Positions 61,532-64,000 of a DNA stretch of 64,000 bases are shown here, piece by piece. Within the stretch, counting starts at the first letter, position 1, and each line of letters begins with the position of its first letter. The notes under the pieces are model-generated. The model did no database searches. It was given only the letters and a program-made list of their open reading frames with translations, and was not told the DNA's origin. Origin of the DNA: Hanleya hanleyi (lineage: Eukaryota; Mollusca; Polyplacophora; Lepidopleurida; Hanleyidae); contig JAVTVY010033653.1 of assembly GCA_036873755.1 (NCBI GenBank), positions 62,001 through 126,000 on the forward strand, written 5' to 3'. Made by a program: the position numbers and the translations under genes.

Positions 61532-63860
61532 GCTCATTAAACTTAATAGTTCGTTTACCATCATCTAATTTCCAGGAAAGCAGGGAGGGTGGGCGGATTT
61601 TATTTTTATTTGTTTATTCTATTTTTAGTTGGGGGAGCTAACCTGATTGATGTATCGTTAATTCAATTGGCAAAATACATGCATATATGATTGTTCTCCA
61701 CTTCATTTTCGAATCATGTAGAACCTTCCTAAATATTAAGACCTTGCTGCAATACCATATCACGGGGAAACAATACGGTATGCTGCCAAAATTCAAGTGA
61801 ACCTTCGGCAATTTATTTGCCCGGAAGTTGGCTTCCACATGTCCTGAATGAATATCTCGACTAGAATTTTTGTTTATACGACGTAGACAGGTTCCTTGTA
61901 GAAATGAACACCGACAAGCACTGTTATGCCATCGCGTATGCTCACCAAAACCAACATTAGTTTGCGGATTTTCAGAAAATTAAGGGGATGCAGCGACTTA
62001 GATTGGCTTAATTTTTAGCACAGTAAATCGACTATTTAGTCCACCAGACTTGAATTTAATGGCAGATAAATCGATGGACACTATATAAAACATGTTGTAT
62101 CCAGGTTATACGTGATATGGCAGGTGTACACATATCTTGCTAAAATAAATTTTTGATTGAAAAATCATGATAAAGAAAGATCCAATTGGAAGGTTAGAAC
62201 TTATGCTGGGGAGGGCCCTAATGCATTAAACTAAAGATGGTGGCACCCCCAGGCCTGGATCACACCTATAGGCTGGATCACACCTATAGCTTATTCTGTT
62301 GGAAGCTTTGAATCGCACAGTTTACTCCCGACGTCATCTGCAGAAAGTGTTTGTCGCACACCTTCACGACATCGCTGTAAGAACACAGCAAGGAAGCAAT
62401 CAGAGATTGCTCAATTGTATGCCCCCCCTTCTGCTTTAATCCGACACTGCTCCACCATTGTTCTGTTTTGTATTGGTCTGTGGAGGCCTAATTTGGCTAA
62501 TTATAAAAATTCTGTTTCAGTCACTTTTTTCGGCATGCCTCGCATAATACATGTACATATTCCACCCGGGACTTTCGCCAAATTCAAAAATGTGACCTGG
62601 TTATGAGACCTACATTCCTTGGGAGTATATTGTGGTGAAATTATGAAGCGATCGTGAACTTTGAATTTTGCATCCAATTCACTCTTTTTGGGGCAATTTC
62701 ATACTTCAGGACCTATGTGATCTACTTTGGAATGTGCTTTGGACAAATAAATATATCCCATTCATTTAGGTTTGATGAACAAAAGGCCATAACTCTTGAA
62801 AATATAACCGAAAGCAGAGAAACTTCACGCTGCACAACTATGGGGTACTGACCACATATCATGCAAATTCCATAATTGTCCATACAATATTAACCGAGAT
62901 CCAGCCCGGACAAGTCTCAATTCACAAAGATTTCAAGAACAAAAGGGCCATAACTCTTGAAATATACGCGAAACGCGGAGAAACTTCACACTGCACAACT
63001 ACAGGGCACTCACCACATATCCTGCAAATTCCATACTTGTCCATACAATATTAACCGAGATCCAGCCTGGACAAGTCCCAATTCACAAAGACTTGATGAA
63101 CAAAGGGCCATAACTCTTGAAAATACATGCGAAACGCGAAGAAACTTCACGCTACACAACTACAGGGCACTGACCACATACCCTGCAAATTTCATAATTG
63201 TCCATACAATATTAACCAAGATCCAGCCCGGACAAGTCCCAATTCACGGAGATTTCAGGAACAAAGGGCAATAACTCTTGAAAATATAGGCGAAACGGGG
63301 AGAAACTTTACGCTGCACAACTGTGGGGCACTGACCACATGTCATGCAAATTTCATACTTGTTCATACAATATTAACCAAGATCCAGCCCGGACAAGTCC
63401 CATTCACAGAGATTTCAGAAAAGGGCCATAACTCTTGAAAATGATACCGGAACTCGGAAAAAACTCTACGCTGCACAACTATGAGCCACTGGCCACATTC
63501 CATGCAAGTTTCAATCCTGTCCATCAATTATTAACCGAGATATCGCGTGGACAAGAAATTCGGACGGACGGACGGACAAAGCGTTCGCTATATGCCCCCC
63601 CTCTAGTTAGAGGGGGGGCAATAATTAGGAAATGAGTTCTGATTATGTGAGAATATTTGTTGGTGCTACCACTTCAACATCATATGATAATGAGCCAACA
63701 TGTGACCTAAAGCTCGAGTGTGTATTGGTTAAAGCGAAAATATCGCTCGCAATCCAGGCGGGCATTGCCGCACACCTATAGCTCTGTTTAAAAATGTTCA
63801 GGGCGGCGAGAAAATCAGGGGCGGGCGGTGATGATAAACGAACTATTAAGTTTAATGAGC
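61532..63860. mobile_element. 2.3-kb element with 32-bp terminal inverted repeats
   Basis: GCTCATTAAACTTAATAGTT + cgtttaccatca at 61532-61563 is matched by its complement at 63829-63860 with one mismatch. Just inside the ends lie GGGCGG motifs, as in the 14.6-kb element. No transposase is visible. It contains the ~161-bp tandem array at 62.78-63.6 kb, so it is either nested or composite. Confidence 0.65.
62780..63625 (+). mobile_element. Hairpin-ended ~161-bp tandem array, five units
   Basis: 'gggccataactcttgaaaat' recurs near 62785, 62946, 63108, 63268 and 63424. Units contain 'cacgctgcacaact', 'tgcaaattccata', 'ttgtccatacaatattaacc' and 'ccagcccggacaag'. The right end has 'cggacggacggacgg', then a perfect hairpin (cccccctctagttagagggggg) and 'caataattag'. 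The open frames along it are repeat artefacts. Confidence 0.75.
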
Positions 63861-64000
63861 TTATAAATCCATGTGCCTTATCCATACCCTGCAAAAACAG
63901 CTTTGTGCCTTCACCAATATATTAGCCACTGTCACAGTTTGATCTGCTCTGTTGAGTTTGTAATGCAGACATAATACCACCCATTAATGCAGACATAATA

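Overview
The window looks like intron-rich, repeat-dense nuclear DNA from a marine invertebrate, most likely a mollusc. The reasons are large introns with GT/AG sites, short phase-0 coding exons, very many minisatellites, and dispersed repeats of types common in mollusc genomes: a 'gagtgagtga ... ttaacgtcgct' short element, a 5S-rRNA-like sequence, and arrays of about 160 bp ending in hairpins. There are no bacterial-style operons and no CRISPR array, and I recognise no transposase or reverse transcriptase. The species is not determined and the mollusc call is an inference.

Two protein-coding genes are supported. (1) On the + strand, one giant coding exon (27256-31388, preceded by an acceptor and an in-frame stop) is spliced to a small last exon (32024-32084). 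Together they encode about 1,397 aa of mostly disordered, proline- and serine-rich protein with a possible N-myristoylation start, an SH3-ligand-like stretch, a basic patch and a coiled coil. It is probably a cytoskeletal or membrane scaffold, but I cannot name the family. (2) On the - strand, six consecutive short exons between 61264 and 50108, all joined in phase 0, encode the C-terminal 186 aa of a helical protein whose N-terminal part lies beyond the window or was not found. I could not identify it.

Layout. 1-1180: ~170-bp tandem array. 1376-1921: TTAA-flanked MITE. 2163-8077: dispersed repeat with a 4-copy 55-bp expansion, then 26-bp and 45-bp minisatellites. 8.1-13.6 kb: no gene seen. 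13.6-14.3 kb: 29-bp minisatellite. 14.6-15.8 kb: inverted-repeat element. 17.9-19.7 kb: hAT-like ends with a nested Harbinger-like MITE. 19.9-21.1, 24.1-25.0 and 25.1-25.7 kb: hairpin-ended elements with ~150-170-bp tandem cores. 26.0-26.4 kb: near-perfect 42-bp array. 27.2-34.7 kb: + strand gene and probable 3' UTR. 35.5-42.0 kb: mobile-element cluster, including a 938-bp CATATG-rich inverted-repeat element with a 6-bp target duplication and a 157-bp tandem array. 43.3 kb: 5S-like relic. 44.0 kb: second copy of the 2.2-kb dispersed repeat. 45.7-48.2 kb: 44-bp and 32-bp minisatellites. 49.7-61.3 kb: - strand gene, whose introns hold a short element with 14-bp duplications, a 65-bp array with higher-order structure, a tRNA-like SINE, a 43-bp array and inverted repeats. 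61.5-63.9 kb: a 2.3-kb element with 32-bp terminal inverted repeats that contains another ~161-bp array.

Much of the window is therefore repeat sequence. The least expected structures are the CATATG-rich inverted-repeat element, the hairpin-rich short element, the shared hairpin-ended architecture of the ~160-bp arrays, and the pair of elements with different outer inverted repeats but a common G+C-rich subterminal motif.
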